Shown here in pieces: positions 24,812 to 36,356 of a stretch of DNA of 64,000 nucleotides (its first letter is position 1; each line of letters starts with the position of its first letter). The notes beneath the pieces were generated by a model. The model did not search any database, had not been told where the DNA came from, and saw nothing but the letters and a program-made list of their open reading frames with translations. Source of the DNA: Verpa conica (Eukaryota; Ascomycota; Pezizomycetes; Pezizales; Morchellaceae); assembly GCA_033030425.1 (NCBI GenBank), contig JAUFSD010000003.1, forward strand, positions 806,001 to 870,000, read 5' to 3'. The position numbers and the translations under genes are program-made.

Positions 24812-26804
24812 TGTCAGAGCTGCAGTGGGTGATTGATGAAGTGGGGGGGTCGGGGTGTGTGAGGTTATGGTGGGGGTGGACGTGAGAGTAGAGGTGGAGT
24901 GGCAATAGTGATAGTAATGGTTGCAGTTATGGTGGTTGTGGGTGAGGGTGAGGTTAGGGTTAGCCAGGGGGGGGGACAGGAATGTTCAGGCAATGCGCGT
25001 TACTTCAGACACGGGATAGGGAGGGGAGAGATGGGAGGGGAGAGGGAGAGAAGAGTCTATTAGATACAATGGAGAAGGAGAGTGGAGAGGGGGAGAGGGA
25101 GAGAGAGAGTAGAGTGTCAGTAGTGGAGGTGGAGGGTTGACAGACACACAGACAGACACAGCACGGGCTCTGCGGGAGGACGGGAAGGACACTTCAATGC
25201 GAGGGCGCGCGTTGGCGAGGGCATGTGATTTGGCGTTGGATTGGGATGCGCCCAGGAACACAAAGGGATTGACTGCAAGGAGGTCATTCGTCATGATGGA
25301 CTCTAGACATACATGTAACTCTCCTTCTCTTTCTTCTACTCGTGAAAGAGCAAAGGGATAAAAGTATTTATTTTGAACATTCCTGCTTATCCAGAGCCAA
25401 TAGCTTAAGACAATTCTAGAGAGGTTTTCGAAAGTTGCCTACAAAGAGTTGCGTATGTCTAGGCGCATAAAGGATTGCGTCACATAGGGCTACATTGTTC
25501 GGGGTGTCAAGTTTAATAACATGAGCCCAAGCCGGTGGTTACCAAACTACCAGCTACTAGATATCCCACCACTGCATATCATGCTCTCCCCTACTCCAGA
25601 TTACGGATATATCAGAACAGGGCATAGGAAACGACTACAATGAACAAAACTGTAGTGGAATACCTCTAGAGTCTGCTAATAAATGACCTGACTATCCCCG
25701 TAAATATCAACTTCCCACTGCTGCTCGTAACACCGAATACTAAATAATCTCAGCACCAATGACACTAATAATATCAGAAGAACGGTTAAATCAGATATTT
25801 TCTCGGCTATAGTCGATCTCTTGGCCGGGTGAACTACCCTCGAGGGTATCCGTTTCATCAAGGGCTTTATCGGAGATTTCGATAACGAATTTTAAGTATT
25901 CCTTCTCTGTAGAGAATCACCAGTATATTAACACCTGATAAGCCCCAGGATGTATAAGCTTTATGATATGAAGAATCTCTACCTCGGGAATGGTATTTAC
26001 TAGACCTGCCTTGACGGATAGCAAGGTGAATACCATGACTGTCTTGAGAACTATAAGTTTCGGCGAAACAAGATTATCCTGTAGTTACTCATGAATGCAA
26101 GGTAGAGTACCTAAACGTTTCTAATACACATATATAAAACTAACTTAGTATAGATCTCGATTGGAAGGTTTCCTATGATCTCTATTGTAATCTAGGCAAC
26201 TAGTCATAAATTAAGAGATATAAGGTGAATGGAATAGAAGGCTCCCTGGGAAAGAGGGTAGTGGAGGTTAAAGACTGGGGTCTGTGTTTTTTAAAAGTTG
26301 ATATAAGAATTTTATTTTTATATGATTAAGTATATATAGTCTATATATAGCTATATTAGATCTAATTGTAGAAGTTCATTGATAGTCTATGTTAGACTTG
26401 GCACTCAGGGATGTAAGTCCTGAAGTATATAATCTCTATAAAAATTAATCGCTTATCCTCACTTCTATAGTCTCCAGTCCGCTATGGCTTCCCATTCATT
26501 ATGGCCGCAATACCCTCTGCTTATGACAAAGATACAGATGACCTAGTATGGTTTTAAATTGTAAGTATAGTGTTTCAAAACTAAGTGTACAAATATACAG
26601 TAGATACAGTCTTGTGGCTACATGTATTGTTAGAGCCGAGTGATATACCGCACATTGATCCATATAGATAAGATTAATCAGATTAGACTACAAGGCGCGG
26701 GGTGACAGGGTAACCAATCTAACCCAAGAGCTCTACGATGCTCAAGTGACGCTCTCCCCGCCTCATCTCCATCTCCACAAACTACCAGCCTACATAAGAT
26801 CATC
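24812..26804. promoter_or_regulatory. Divergent intergenic region Sfh1-like / Rpn13-like
   Basis: About 2 kb. Immediately upstream of the Sfh1-like start is an approximately 350-bp stretch rich in C and T on the sense strand (24840-25130, for example GGGAGAGGGAGAGAGAGAG on plus), typical of a fungal promoter or leader. It also holds a short telomere-like TTAGGGTTAG (24954-24963). From 25400 on the DNA is AT-rich and empty, with TACATGTA at 25310 and 26619. Confidence 0.5.
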
Positions 26805-28242
26805 ATGGCAACTGTACGACCTCTCATCGCCATCAAAGCTGGCAAATGCACCCAATCTGTGAGTTGTGTATTGCATTCACTACAAGGTCTCATCACTAAC
26901 AATTCCAAGGGCACTAGGGTCATTCCCTCACAAGAGCCAGGTCTTCTCTACATCTACAACAGCCCTGATGATGGTATCATCTCCTTCCTCTCTTATTACC
27001 CCTGATTAGTGCTGATAGCTCCCCTAGACCTTCTACACTTTTGCTGGAGGCCTCGTTCTGCCCTTGTGCCTGAGGATGACTTGATCATCTTCCCTTCGGA
27101 CACAACGTTCACTCCATACAGAGCCTGTACTACTGGTCGTGTGTTCGTCCTCAAGTTCTCCTCCTCATCCCAGCGTCACTTTTATTGGTTACAATCTAAA
27201 GCCGAATCCGACAACCCTGGACACTGGTCCTCTCGTGACCGCCAATGGGGTGAAACGATCGACCGTTATCTCCAAGGTGCCGATGACGATGATGAAGAGA
27301 TGGGTGACCCGGATGCAGAGCTCGGAAGCGAGGATATTGAGGAAGAAGGTAGCGCGAGTAGGAGGGGTGGTGCAGATGGAGGTAGGGCGTAGGTGTCCCC
27401 TGAGTGCTGCCCCACGACCTGCATTTTCTCTCTCTTCTGTTTCTGTGTTTTAAATTGCCCAATTTGCATATTTATGTTTTCTCTCTATGATTTATGGGAT
27501 GGTGCACTGTACTTTTTTTTTTAATCCATGGAGGTTATCCGATAAATTGGCTACCATATTGGGATTAAGGGCTTGGGTTACGGACCTGTGATTTAATGGC
27601 GAATATACGGACTCATAGTGCCTGAACTGTGTACTCGAATTCTTTCCTTGTCATTTGCTCTTCGTACCATATTTGTAAGCTCCTCGACTGACCAAAGTCT
27701 ACTCCGGGATTTCTTCCAGAGAATCACCAAGCCCTTTCACCACATCCAGTACCGAGCCACAATCCCAGAATGACTTCCTAAAGTCCCTCATTTCATCCAT
27801 CAACGTTGGAGGAACTGGTGCTGGTCCCTCGGGTGCCGGCCCTGCCCGCTACGGGCAACAGACCCCCTCAATATCGCTTCATGATCTCCTCTCTTCTTCC
27901 TCTACGGTACCCCTTCTACCCACACTCTCGCCAGCAGCTCTCGACCAGCTCATTGCGAACCTCCCACCTGCGCTCATCCCTAAGAATGCTACAGATGCGC
28001 AAAAGAAGAGTATCTTGAAGAAGGTAATGCAAAGCCCGCAGTTTGGGCAGAGCTTGATCAGCCTTACGGTTGCGCTGAGAGATGGTGGACTGAGGGGTGT
28101 GGCGGATAGTTTGGGTGTCCCATTGAATCCCGGCGAAGAGGGTGCGGGAGAAGACCAGGTGGGGATCTTTGTGCGCGGTGTCAAGAGGGGGATTGAAAAG
28201 GAGCAAGGTGAAGGCGAAGAGGGAGGGATGGATATCGATTGA
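26805..28242 (+). CDS. rpn13: Rpn13/ADRM1-like proteasomal ubiquitin receptor (middle intron unresolved)
   Basis: Binds ubiquitin chains at the 19S regulatory particle and recruits the deubiquitinase Uch37. Exons are 26805-26858, 26910-26973, and a third from 27019 to about 27390. Together they give the Pru domain: IAIKAGKCTQS, GLLYIYNSPDD, LLHFCWRPR, EDDLIIFPSDTTF, CTTGRVFVLKF, HFYWLQSK. An acidic tail follows. After about 330 bp a last exon, probably starting near 27722 and ending at 28242, carries the DEUBAD domain (SISLHDLLSSSS, LDQLIANLPPALIPK, MQSPQFGQSLISLTVALRDG). The first two introns are certain; the junction between the two halves is not, because no strong donor with the needed phase is visible near 27390. 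Two separate genes are possible but less likely, as Pru plus DEUBAD in this order is the normal Rpn13 layout. Confidence 0.83.
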
Positions 28243-28377
28243 AAGGGATTGGCCATATCGTTACTGGTTTTAATGTAGTGAAATTACTATTTACAGCACC
28301 TTTCCCCAAGGCTTTTATTTTTATTTCTGATGTTTGTGACCACAAGAACTCCAAATGAAATACTTTTATGCCGTAAT

Positions 28378-29535
28378 CTATTCAACCAGCTCCCAGATAT
28401 TTACAGCTCCATCGTCGCCACAGCTTGCGATGATCTCTTCATTGTCGCTCTTGCGGTCTTTATCCCATCGTTTACTCCACGCCACGCAATTGACCTCGAA
28501 TACATCATGGGCACCTTCAAATTCCGCGACAATCCCCCAGTTGGATCTGGGAGTTGGTGATATATCTCCGTCGTTGTCCCCCTTCCCCTCTGCCTTCTCC
28601 GCGTCACTGGCAGGAAACTCCTCATAGACAACCACCCTCCCATCCCCCCCACAACTCACAATCCTCCCACTCCTCGCACTCCAAGAGATGCTATAAACCG
28701 CCCTCGTGTGCACCTTTGGCAGTGTCGCCTCATGAACCCACACCTCCTCCACAGGAGCCCCTCTCAAGATGCTCGGAACAGCTCTCGCAGCCCCTTGCTC
28801 TAAAGACCTTTTCACCCTCGTCCAAATCCTCACCGTCAAATCGTCCGAACAGCTCGCCAATCTCGCCGACCTCCCCTCCTCATACATCGGCGATCCCGGC
28901 TTCTCGAAATCCACACACCAGACAGTACTAGTATGACCTTCGAGCAGCGAGCAACAAACCCAATCATCGATATCCTCACGATACAGCCTCACTGTATCAT
29001 CATAACTACTACTCGCCAGTAGTTCCTCCTCCGGATGCCAAGTTACGCATTTTACGTCCTGTGTATGTTCCTGTAGCACAGCGATAGTCTCGTAGTTATC
29101 TTCAGACATCTCCTCCCATATCCACACCGTTTTATCCCTACTACATGTTGCCAGGAAGTTCCCCCCAGCACTCCACGCGACGCTCTTGACCTCGTTTTCG
29201 TGCCCGTCTAGAACGACGGCAAAGTTCCAGTCCGAGGGGGTGGTGGGGCGTGAAGTAGGATCGTCTTCATCGCGTCGCCAGATTCCCGCTGTGGAGTCGA
29301 AAGAGCCGGTTGCGAGGACGGATTCGCCGTGGGTGTTGGGTTTCCAGGCGACGCTGCGGATGGACCGTTTGTGCCCGCCGTCGATGGTGGAGATGAGCTG
29401 GTAGGTGTTTAGAGAGCTGACGCGGGAGGTTTGGTCGGAGGAGGCGGTGGCAAGGAGGGGGAGGGTGGGGTGAATTGCGATGCACCAGGCGCGGTCTGGA
29501 TGAGGGGGGAGAGAGGCGATTTTTTGGAGGCGCAT
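28378..29535 (-). CDS. cia1: Cytosolic iron-sulfur assembly WD40 protein Cia1/CIAO1
   Basis: Scaffold of the CIA targeting complex, which hands Fe-S clusters to cytosolic and nuclear apoproteins. Single exon, 385 aa, a little longer than yeast Cia1. Seven WD40 blades can be counted: HPDRAWCIAIHP, HKRSIRSVAWKP, HENEVKSVAWSAGG, HTQDVKCVTWHPEEE, HTSTVWCVDFEKP, HTRAVYSISWSARSG and HDVFEVNCVAWS. The spacing and the paired SRDKTVWIWEE / SYDDTVRLYRED ends match the Cia1 family. ATG 29535 was preferred over the longer upstream frame because MRLQKIASLPPHPDRAWCI starts directly with blade one. It converges with the Rpn13-like gene (135 bp) and shares a 158-bp divergent spacer with the next gene. Confidence 0.94.
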   Translation of the reverse strand: MRLQKIASLPPHPDRAWCIAIHPTLPLLATASSDQTSRVSSLNTYQLISTIDGGHKRSIRSVAWKPNTHGESVLATGSFDSTAGIWRRDEDDPTSRPTTPSDWNFAVVLDGHENEVKSVAWSAGGNFLATCSRDKTVWIWEEMSEDNYETIAVLQEHTQDVKCVTWHPEEELLASSSYDDTVRLYREDIDDWVCCSLLEGHTSTVWCVDFEKPGSPMYEEGRSARLASCSDDLTVRIWTRVKRSLEQGAARAVPSILRGAPVEEVWVHEATLPKVHTRAVYSISWSARSGRIVSCGGDGRVVVYEEFPASDAEKAEGKGDNDGDISPTPRSNWGIVAEFEGAHDVFEVNCVAWSKRWDKDRKSDNEEIIASCGDDGAVNIWELVE

Positions 29536-29693
29536 GGTGGTGGTTGTTTTTGGTGGGGCGGGGGAGGGCTGATAGTGGGGTTGAGACGATAAGAAGGGTT
29601 GACTTTGGACAATAGCGTTGTCTGTGGGGTGTTGAGTATATAAGCTGTGGGTGACAATGCACCCTACAACAACCCCCCCCCTCCCCACGCGTG
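29536..29693. promoter_or_regulatory. Compact bidirectional promoter cia1 / asparagine synthetase-like gene
   Basis: Only 158 bp separate the two outward-facing start codons. TATATAA-like DNA lies near the centre (29637-29643). Both promoters must overlap here. Confidence 0.6.
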
Positions 29694-31418
29694 ATGTGTG
29701 GGATCCTTTTCTCACTGCGTCCGGTCTCTTCTATAGTAGAGAGATCGGACCGGCTTCTTACCCTTATATCACGTCGGGGTCCGGATTCAACGTGTACTCA
29801 TACGACTACCTTCGAGGGGTACACGTTAACATTCACGTCTTCGGTGCTCTCTCTTCGTGGTAGTAGCCTTACTCCACAGCCACTCATCGATGCTGCTACG
29901 GGGTCAGTGCTATGTTGGAATGGTGAAGCATGGAGGATAGGTGATGACGCGTTAGAGTCCGGTGTCAATGACGGACAGGAGGTGTTTAATCTTCTCCTTG
30001 CGGCAGAGAGGGTAGAGGTGGCTCTGGAGAAGATCGCGGGCCCATATGCATTGGTTTATTTTGACGCGATTAGGGGAAGGGTGTGGTTTGGTAGGGATGT
30101 GTTGGGGAGACGAAGCCTACTGTGTAGAGGGGAAGGGGAAATGCTGATGGTTGCGAGTGTGGGAGATGGGGATAAAGGTGCTGGTTGGAGGGAGGTAGAG
30201 GCAGAGGGAATTGAGTGGCTGGATTTGAAGGGTGGTAGAGGGACGGTGCCGTATTTGTGGGAAGGGGAGGGTGAAGGAGTGTTCATGGTGACTTCTACTT
30301 TTTTGACAGTCGGGTTCTAGGGCTGATCTAGATGATAGAGAATGCCGTTCCAGAGGCTGAACATGGGTGTTACAGACACTGGATCACTGACACATAAGGA
30401 TGCAGAGGTTGCGGAGTTTGGAGAGGTCCTAATGGGTAGTGTTGACGCTCGCGTTAGGGATATTCCAGGACGCGGAGAGAACGTGAGGATGGCGATATTG
30501 TTCTCGGGCGGTCTGGACTGTACGATGCTTGCAAGGCTGGTACATGAGTGTCTACCAAAACACGAAGGCGTGGATCTACTAAATGTTGCGTTTGAGAATA
30601 GAAGGGTTATCGATGCACGGAATGGGTCAAATACGACTATTGGGAAAAAGAAGAAGAAAAAGAAGAGGCGGAACGGACAAGAAGCTGAGGCTGAGGAATT
30701 GCCCCAGGAGGAGGAGGATGTTGTGTTGGTGGATAAACAAGAGATCAACGGCTACGAAATTTGCCCTGACCGTATCACCGGCCGCAAGTCCCTCGCAGAG
30801 CTCCGTCGTGTCTGTCCAGGCCGTGACTGGCGCTTCGTAGCCATTAACATACCCTACGAGGAGCTCTTAGAGCACCGTCAGGCAGTGGTCGATCTGATAC
30901 ATCCTCATAACACAGAGATGGACTTTTCCATTGCTGTTGCATTCTACTTTGCGTCTAGGGGCACTGGGCTTCTATCGACTATGGATTCTTTGGAGCCTGT
31001 GGTTTATACTACTCCGGCGCGTATCTTGTTCTCTGGACTCGGTGCTGACGAGCTCCTGGGTGGGTATGCGCGGCATTCAACCGCCTATAGGTTTAGGGGT
31101 GCAGAAGGCCTTCTAGACGAGCTACAGCTCGATGTTTCACGCCTCGGAAGGAGGAACTTGGGTCGTGATGATAGGGTGCTTGCGCATTGGGGTCGTGAGG
31201 CGCGGTATCCTTTTTTGGAGGAGAGGGTCGTGGGGTGGTGTATGCGTGCTGGGTGGCAGGGGAAGAGGGATAAAGCGCTGTTGAGGTGTCTTGCGGTACG
31301 TATGGGAATGGGGGAAGTTTCTGGGGAGCCGAAGAGGGCGGTGCAGTTTGGGAGTAGGAGTGCGAGAATGGAGGCGGGGGAGAAGGGGAAAGTTAAAGGG
31401 ACCAAGGTACTGGAGTGA
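29694..31418 (+). CDS. Asparagine synthetase domain-containing protein (ASNSD1/YML096W-like)
   Basis: Two exons, 29694-30287 and 30339-31418, joining to 557 aa. ATG 29694 opens with MCGILF, so Cys2 would be the N-terminal nucleophile of a class II glutaminase domain; RRGPDS follows as in the asparagine synthetase family. The C-terminal ATP-pyrophosphatase domain has the SGGLD P-loop (residues 254-258) and LFSGLGADELLGGYARH. The intron (GTGACT...GATAG) gives EGVFM-RMPFQRLN, as expected for this family. Unlike true asparagine synthetase, the linker is short and a basic/acidic insertion (IGKKKKKKKRRNGQE, then EEEEDV-like) follows the P-loop. Yeast YML096W and human ASNSD1 have no settled biochemical role, so whether it makes asparagine is unknown. 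Confidence 0.9.
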
Positions 31419-32448
31419 GGGTTTTTCCTTCCTGGGAACTGTGTCTTTGTGAGAGTGGGTGGGTGAAATTACGGTAAGATATTCATTTCTGTTTCTTGCA
31501 TCCATGTGCCACCGCACAGGGGGGAAACCCTCCATAAAAACCAAAATCGTGATGATAACCAGATACTCATGAGCTCTTAATCGGTGTAAGTTACGTTACT
31601 TCCCGACCTCCATTCACCCCTCAAGTTCTCTTCATTCTTGCCTCGTCTATCTTTATCGCTGCGCTCTTGCCCCTCTTTTTTCCACCGTAGCCTCGATCTA
31701 AGTGTTTCTTCCTCTATGAGGAAGGTAACCTGGCTAGACTACTGTGTGGGAGAAGGTCTGTCAAGGGTGTTGTGAGGGATAGTGGGCAGATGTTGGGCAT
31801 GGCATAAGGGCAGGAGGGAGCACTGATCATCTAAAGGCAAGTCTGATATTTTGGCATATAGAGTGGTATTACCACTAGCTCAACTATGGGATTGGTACTG
31901 TGAAAAGATATAGTGAATAGCAATGGCTGACTTTTGAGGGGGTTTATAGGGGTGTATTGTAGTTGGGCTCATCTGACTATGACCTCCACGCTGGTCATTT
32001 GTTTAGGCTGTATTAATGTTAGGCTCACCGGTCTCGTACTTCGGAGATGACCGTTTTGTGTGGAAGGGGGGGTATGGTCTGAGGCTGCTGTTCCCAGGGG
32101 TCTCTAGTGTTTCCTCTGGGTCTTTTTCTTGGTTATCCTATTTACAGATGAGCGCCCTGTGAAAGAAAATAATCTAGGGTAAATCAGAAGGATTGAGGAG
32201 TTTGGTAGTGCTTATGTTACATGGTTCATGGTCGATCACTCGCAAGGATCGGGTACCTCAAGATGGTGTAATCGATGATATGAGTTTTTCTAGACGCCTC
32301 CAAAATAGTAAAACCTCCAACTAAATAACTGCTATCTATTCTAATAAGGAATATCCAATCTTGACCAAGACCAAGTAAACCCTCTCGCACTATATCCCCC
32401 AATAAAATAAAATAATACCGCCGTTTCTACCAAAGTCACTAAGGTTCA
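31419..32448. other. Intergenic region
   Basis: About 1 kb between the convergent asparagine synthetase-like gene and the beta-helix gene. No coding stretch, repeat or RNA gene was recognised. Confidence 0.5.
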
Positions 32449-34093
32449 TTAGTCTTCATCAAATTTGATATTGTAAACAAACTTCGTCTCCTTATTACCC
32501 AGCTCTTCCAGGCTCCTCGCAGGCTTATTTAATCCTGGCATCTGGACATTATCGAACCACAGCCTTGAAATACTAGCAGTTTCGTCAAGCCCCTCTAGCA
32601 CCATGTCCCTTAAACCCTTGTCCCAGACCTTGATATTCTCAAACCTAACTTTAGAAACCGGACCGGCTCCATCACTTTTCGGGTTCTTTTTGTCTCCGTC
32701 CTTCGGGTCCTCTGTGAACATTGCTAGCCAACTGCTCCGGCCGACCAAGGTGCCGCTGATTCTTTCAATCTCCATATTGTTGAATGTGACATCCTGAACA
32801 TATGAGGTTCCCCACTATATATTTTATTAGTACCAATGGATGCAAACCCTTTAGAAATAGAGAGCCTACCCTATGATTTACCCCCAACCCAATAGATGCA
32901 TCATAAACCACCCCATTCTGAAAAGTGACGTTTTTATGCGGCATGAACACACCCTGACCAACCTTGAACCCGAAGCATCTAGTCCACGCAATACAATCAT
33001 CAAACACGACATTTTTGAGCTCCTGCGGCGCTGGGAGCTCATTACCCCACTTCGGAAAGATCTTCGTGAACGTCTTTGTCGAGAAGGGGTCGTCGAGACT
33101 GATTGCGATCGCGTGTCTAACAGTAACCCACTGGCTCTCCATTGGGTCTATACCATCGTTCTCACTCATACTGAGGGAGTTGAACCATTTTATATTTTTA
33201 AAGAGGAGGTGTGAAGACCGCATTGGGATAGTAGACCATGATGAGGACTCCTTGATGATGATACCGTCGGCTTCAAAATGGTTGGTGGCAATTGGGGCGA
33301 GGATGTTGTTGTTGATCTTGCCAACGCTGGATCCAAAATGACCGTTTCCGTCTAGTGTCCCTCGTCCGTAGATTTTGATATTCGTGGTGTTGAAGTCGGT
33401 TCGGATCCACCAGGTGACGTCGCGGCCTTGTGAGTCCTTGTGCCAGTGTACCTCGAAGTCTGACTTTACACCTGATAATCGTAGGAATGCTCCGGGTTCG
33501 AGGTACAGCTCGGTGTTGCTCTTGAGTACGAGGTTTCCGATGACATATAGTCCCTTTGGAACATATACTGTGGCTCGGAGGGGCTTGTTTTTTGCTTTTT
33601 CGTAGGCTGCTTCGGCGTGGTCAATGGCTTTTTGAATGGCTTTTGTGGCGAGTGATTTTCCGGTGTCATCGGCGTTGTAGTCTTCTCCACGCACGTTGAA
33701 GACGAGTGGCCCTTTCTTGTCAGGTCTGCTGGTTTCGAGTGCGTCTGCGGCAATAACGAGTTCTTTAAGTTTTCCGATTTTGACAATAACATATTCATCC
33801 CGAGGTAAAATGAAAGAGAGGCAGCCTTTGTTCCGTTCTGGTTTGATATTTAGCTTTTTAGGCGAAATTCGGACATTCTTAATATCTGTGTTGTCGGGGA
33901 TCGTAATAGTGATGTATGTGGGTTTAGATTGCATTGAAAAGTGGGCATAGTCGTAGTCGTAGAACTTCACTACGGGGACTGGGACTGAGCCAGCTGAGAG
34001 AGAGAAGATGTTGGAGGTGTTGTAGATTGATGGTAAAGGGTAGGCCATAACGGACCCACTCACGTGGGCCAGTGTAGAAGCAGGACAAACCAT
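32449..34093 (-). CDS. Right-handed beta-helix glycoside hydrolase-like protein (clan GH-N, GH49/GH28-like)
   Basis: Two exons, 34093-32870 and 32814-32449, joining to 529 aa; the intron has a TACTAAT branch site. Residues about 35-120 form a beta-rich N-terminal domain, as in GH49 enzymes. A parallel beta-helix follows (TVYVPKGLYVIGNLVLKSNT, IKIYGRGTLDGNG, HLLFKNIKWFNS). The acidic residues of clan GH-N seem kept: ENDGID (D313, D316) and ISLDD (D334, D335), as in the NTD and DD motifs of polygalacturonases and dextranases. CFGFKVGQ stands where GH28 has GHG-S-IG. The substrate cannot be told: dextran, pullulan-like glucan or pectin are candidates. No clear signal peptide is seen at this start, which is odd for such an enzyme; an upstream exon may be missing. 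Confidence 0.78.
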
Positions 34094-34600
34094 CTAGGTT
34101 GTAATAGTAAGGATTTTCAAGGAAAAATGACAGTAGGAAATGAGAATTGAGAAGTTGGTGATGCTATGGGATAATTGGGAGCAGGAGCACATGATGGATG
34201 TATTTAAACCTCTTGCATCTGTCAAGACATCTTCAAAGAGACGGGAAACAAACCAATGGGGCTTATCAGTAATTAAGGTGAGAATCAGGCTGTGCGTACC
34301 AGATTCTGAATGGTCCTTGATATCTCTAGTGGAATGTGGATGGAGTATCTATTTCTCACCAACTAGCTATAGATTATTAGCCACTCAAGGGCTCCATGTT
34401 GCACAGGGGTTGAAATAAAGTTGTGGGGAAGGTGCTGCGGATCGAGCAGCCACAACAATCTAAACGACCCGGTGGGCGAGTCTCATATACGTAGGGCTCT
34501 GGAAGTCAGCCATCGCGCTCCCCGGTAGGCGGCCAAGTAATAGGAAGCGCTCTATCTAGGATATAACTGGCTAGGGTATAGGTTGACGCCTGCGCTCAGA

Positions 34601-34657
34601 CTACATTCCTCGGACTTCTAGGGAATTTTTAGTAAAGAGCAGCAACGAGGAATGTAG
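34601..34657. repeat. Inverted repeat with 12-bp perfect arms
   Basis: CTACATTCCTCG (34601-34612) is mirrored by CGAGGAATGTAG (34646-34657). Weaker similarity extends outward. It may be a small MITE-like remnant. Confidence 0.8.
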
Positions 34658-35115
34658 GCTAACGTCTACCAATATAACCTATTACGGGTAACCGAAACTC
34701 TAGGGAGGGGGTAGTCGGAGTTGATATCCTCGCTATAGGCCAAACTCTTGATAAGAATACAGTCAGAACTGGAAATTATGGGAACTGGGTCTTCTAGCCA
34801 AATACGGGGGATTACCGAATATGGTCTAGCAGGCCCTTTAAATGGTTTTCCTCTTCTCCTCTAGTATACAGTAATTAAGGCAAGTCTTTGAAAGGGATAA
34901 AAAAATCCCTCATGTTCGCACATATTTCTCCAAGAGGGTGTCAGGAGAGGAGCAATAACAGCTTCTTTAAACACCCAACCAGCTAGCCATCATAGGTTTG
35001 AGAACCATGTAGTCTTTTACCGGGCTCTTTGAAATTTCAGCTATAAAATGAAAATCACATGAAGGCAATAAATTCAACACCGTCACGATGTCTATAGATA
35101 TCAACTTGCGTTCTA

Positions 35116-35140
35116 TCTCTCTCTCTCTCTCTCTCTCTCT
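35116..35140. repeat. (CT)n microsatellite
   Basis: An uninterrupted CT dinucleotide run of about 25 bp followed by T residues, in gene-poor DNA. Confidence 0.95.
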
Positions 35141-36356
35141 TTTTCGATCATAATTACATTAGGTAAATCTAGGTATATACCACAGTTATCCCATGAACAG
35201 AGACCTGGGACCATCAACCTGCGTTCTTATGTACGATACAAGAAAAGCATCGGCTAGCGTATCTAATTGAGCAGGTGGGGGCTGCTTTGCCTCGTATCAA
35301 AAACCACCTATTGCAAAGGATCCTCGATATAGGGGGTTTCCGTTTCTCAAATTTTTATTGTTTTATACTCTGCATTTAGTTTTTTTTAGATGGAAAGTAT
35401 GTTAGGATATACCTATTTGCGAAACAAGAAATCCAAGGAATTGCCGTAAATACCCCAAATGGGTTAAATCGAGAAGATAGTAATGTGATGAAACAGGAAT
35501 TAGACGAACAGGTGTGCTTTCTAGATAGTAAAGAAGCAGGCTCACAAGTACTAATTCTTGTATGTGTCCGGGTAGATTAGAGTTGTCTATTGACTCGCTC
35601 CTCATCAGCTGCCGTGTTCAACCCTAGTGGAGAAAAAGAAAAAGAAATATCAGACTTTGCATGCTTTTCGATTTATTAATAATTAGTAAAAGGTCATCAC
35701 GTACCCGGCACTACATTCAAGCCCGACCGAAGATATAGAGGTATCACATTCTCCGATGTGAAAGACAATTTCATAGGCAGAACCTATGGTACCGGGTGTT
35801 TTCATAAAGAAGGTCCATCACCTAACCTAGGATTCATGTTTAAGCCGAATATAAAGCTAACCTAGAGTCTCAATGTAAATGTCTAGAGTTGCATCTGGAA
35901 TCGCGTTGGTTTTCTCTATTACAGTTTTGTGCCTCTACAGCTAGCTATCTTTTGTATATCTCAAATATTATTCCCAGCACAAGGAGTAGTGTGGTCCGCG
36001 GGGCCGAGGTAAATAATAATAATTAATTAAAAAAATATCACAGGCTCTAGTAGAAGTACAAATTGGCTATTCCCACTATAATTTGTCACACTATTTGTGA
36101 AAGTACAGGTACAAGCAATAGAATGATAGTTTGATACTACATACGCCTGGAGGAGGGAGTAAGCCCAACCTCATATTGATTGGCCATTATTTAATAGCTT
36201 TTAATTATTACTAAAAATAGTCCTATATGTCAAGGCTCCTCGAGGTACCTCGAAGCTAGACTCCTAATTCCCAAGGCGAGCCAAAGCCAGAGGCCCACAA
36301 AGCCGAGGCACCTCGAGACTACCCCGCCTACCTTGCCTCGAGCGGCCTCGTAGACC

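Noticed and set aside
24952..24963. Telomere-like GGTTAGGGTTAG
   Set aside because: Fewer than two full repeats, next to a G-rich promoter tract; too short to call an interstitial telomere.
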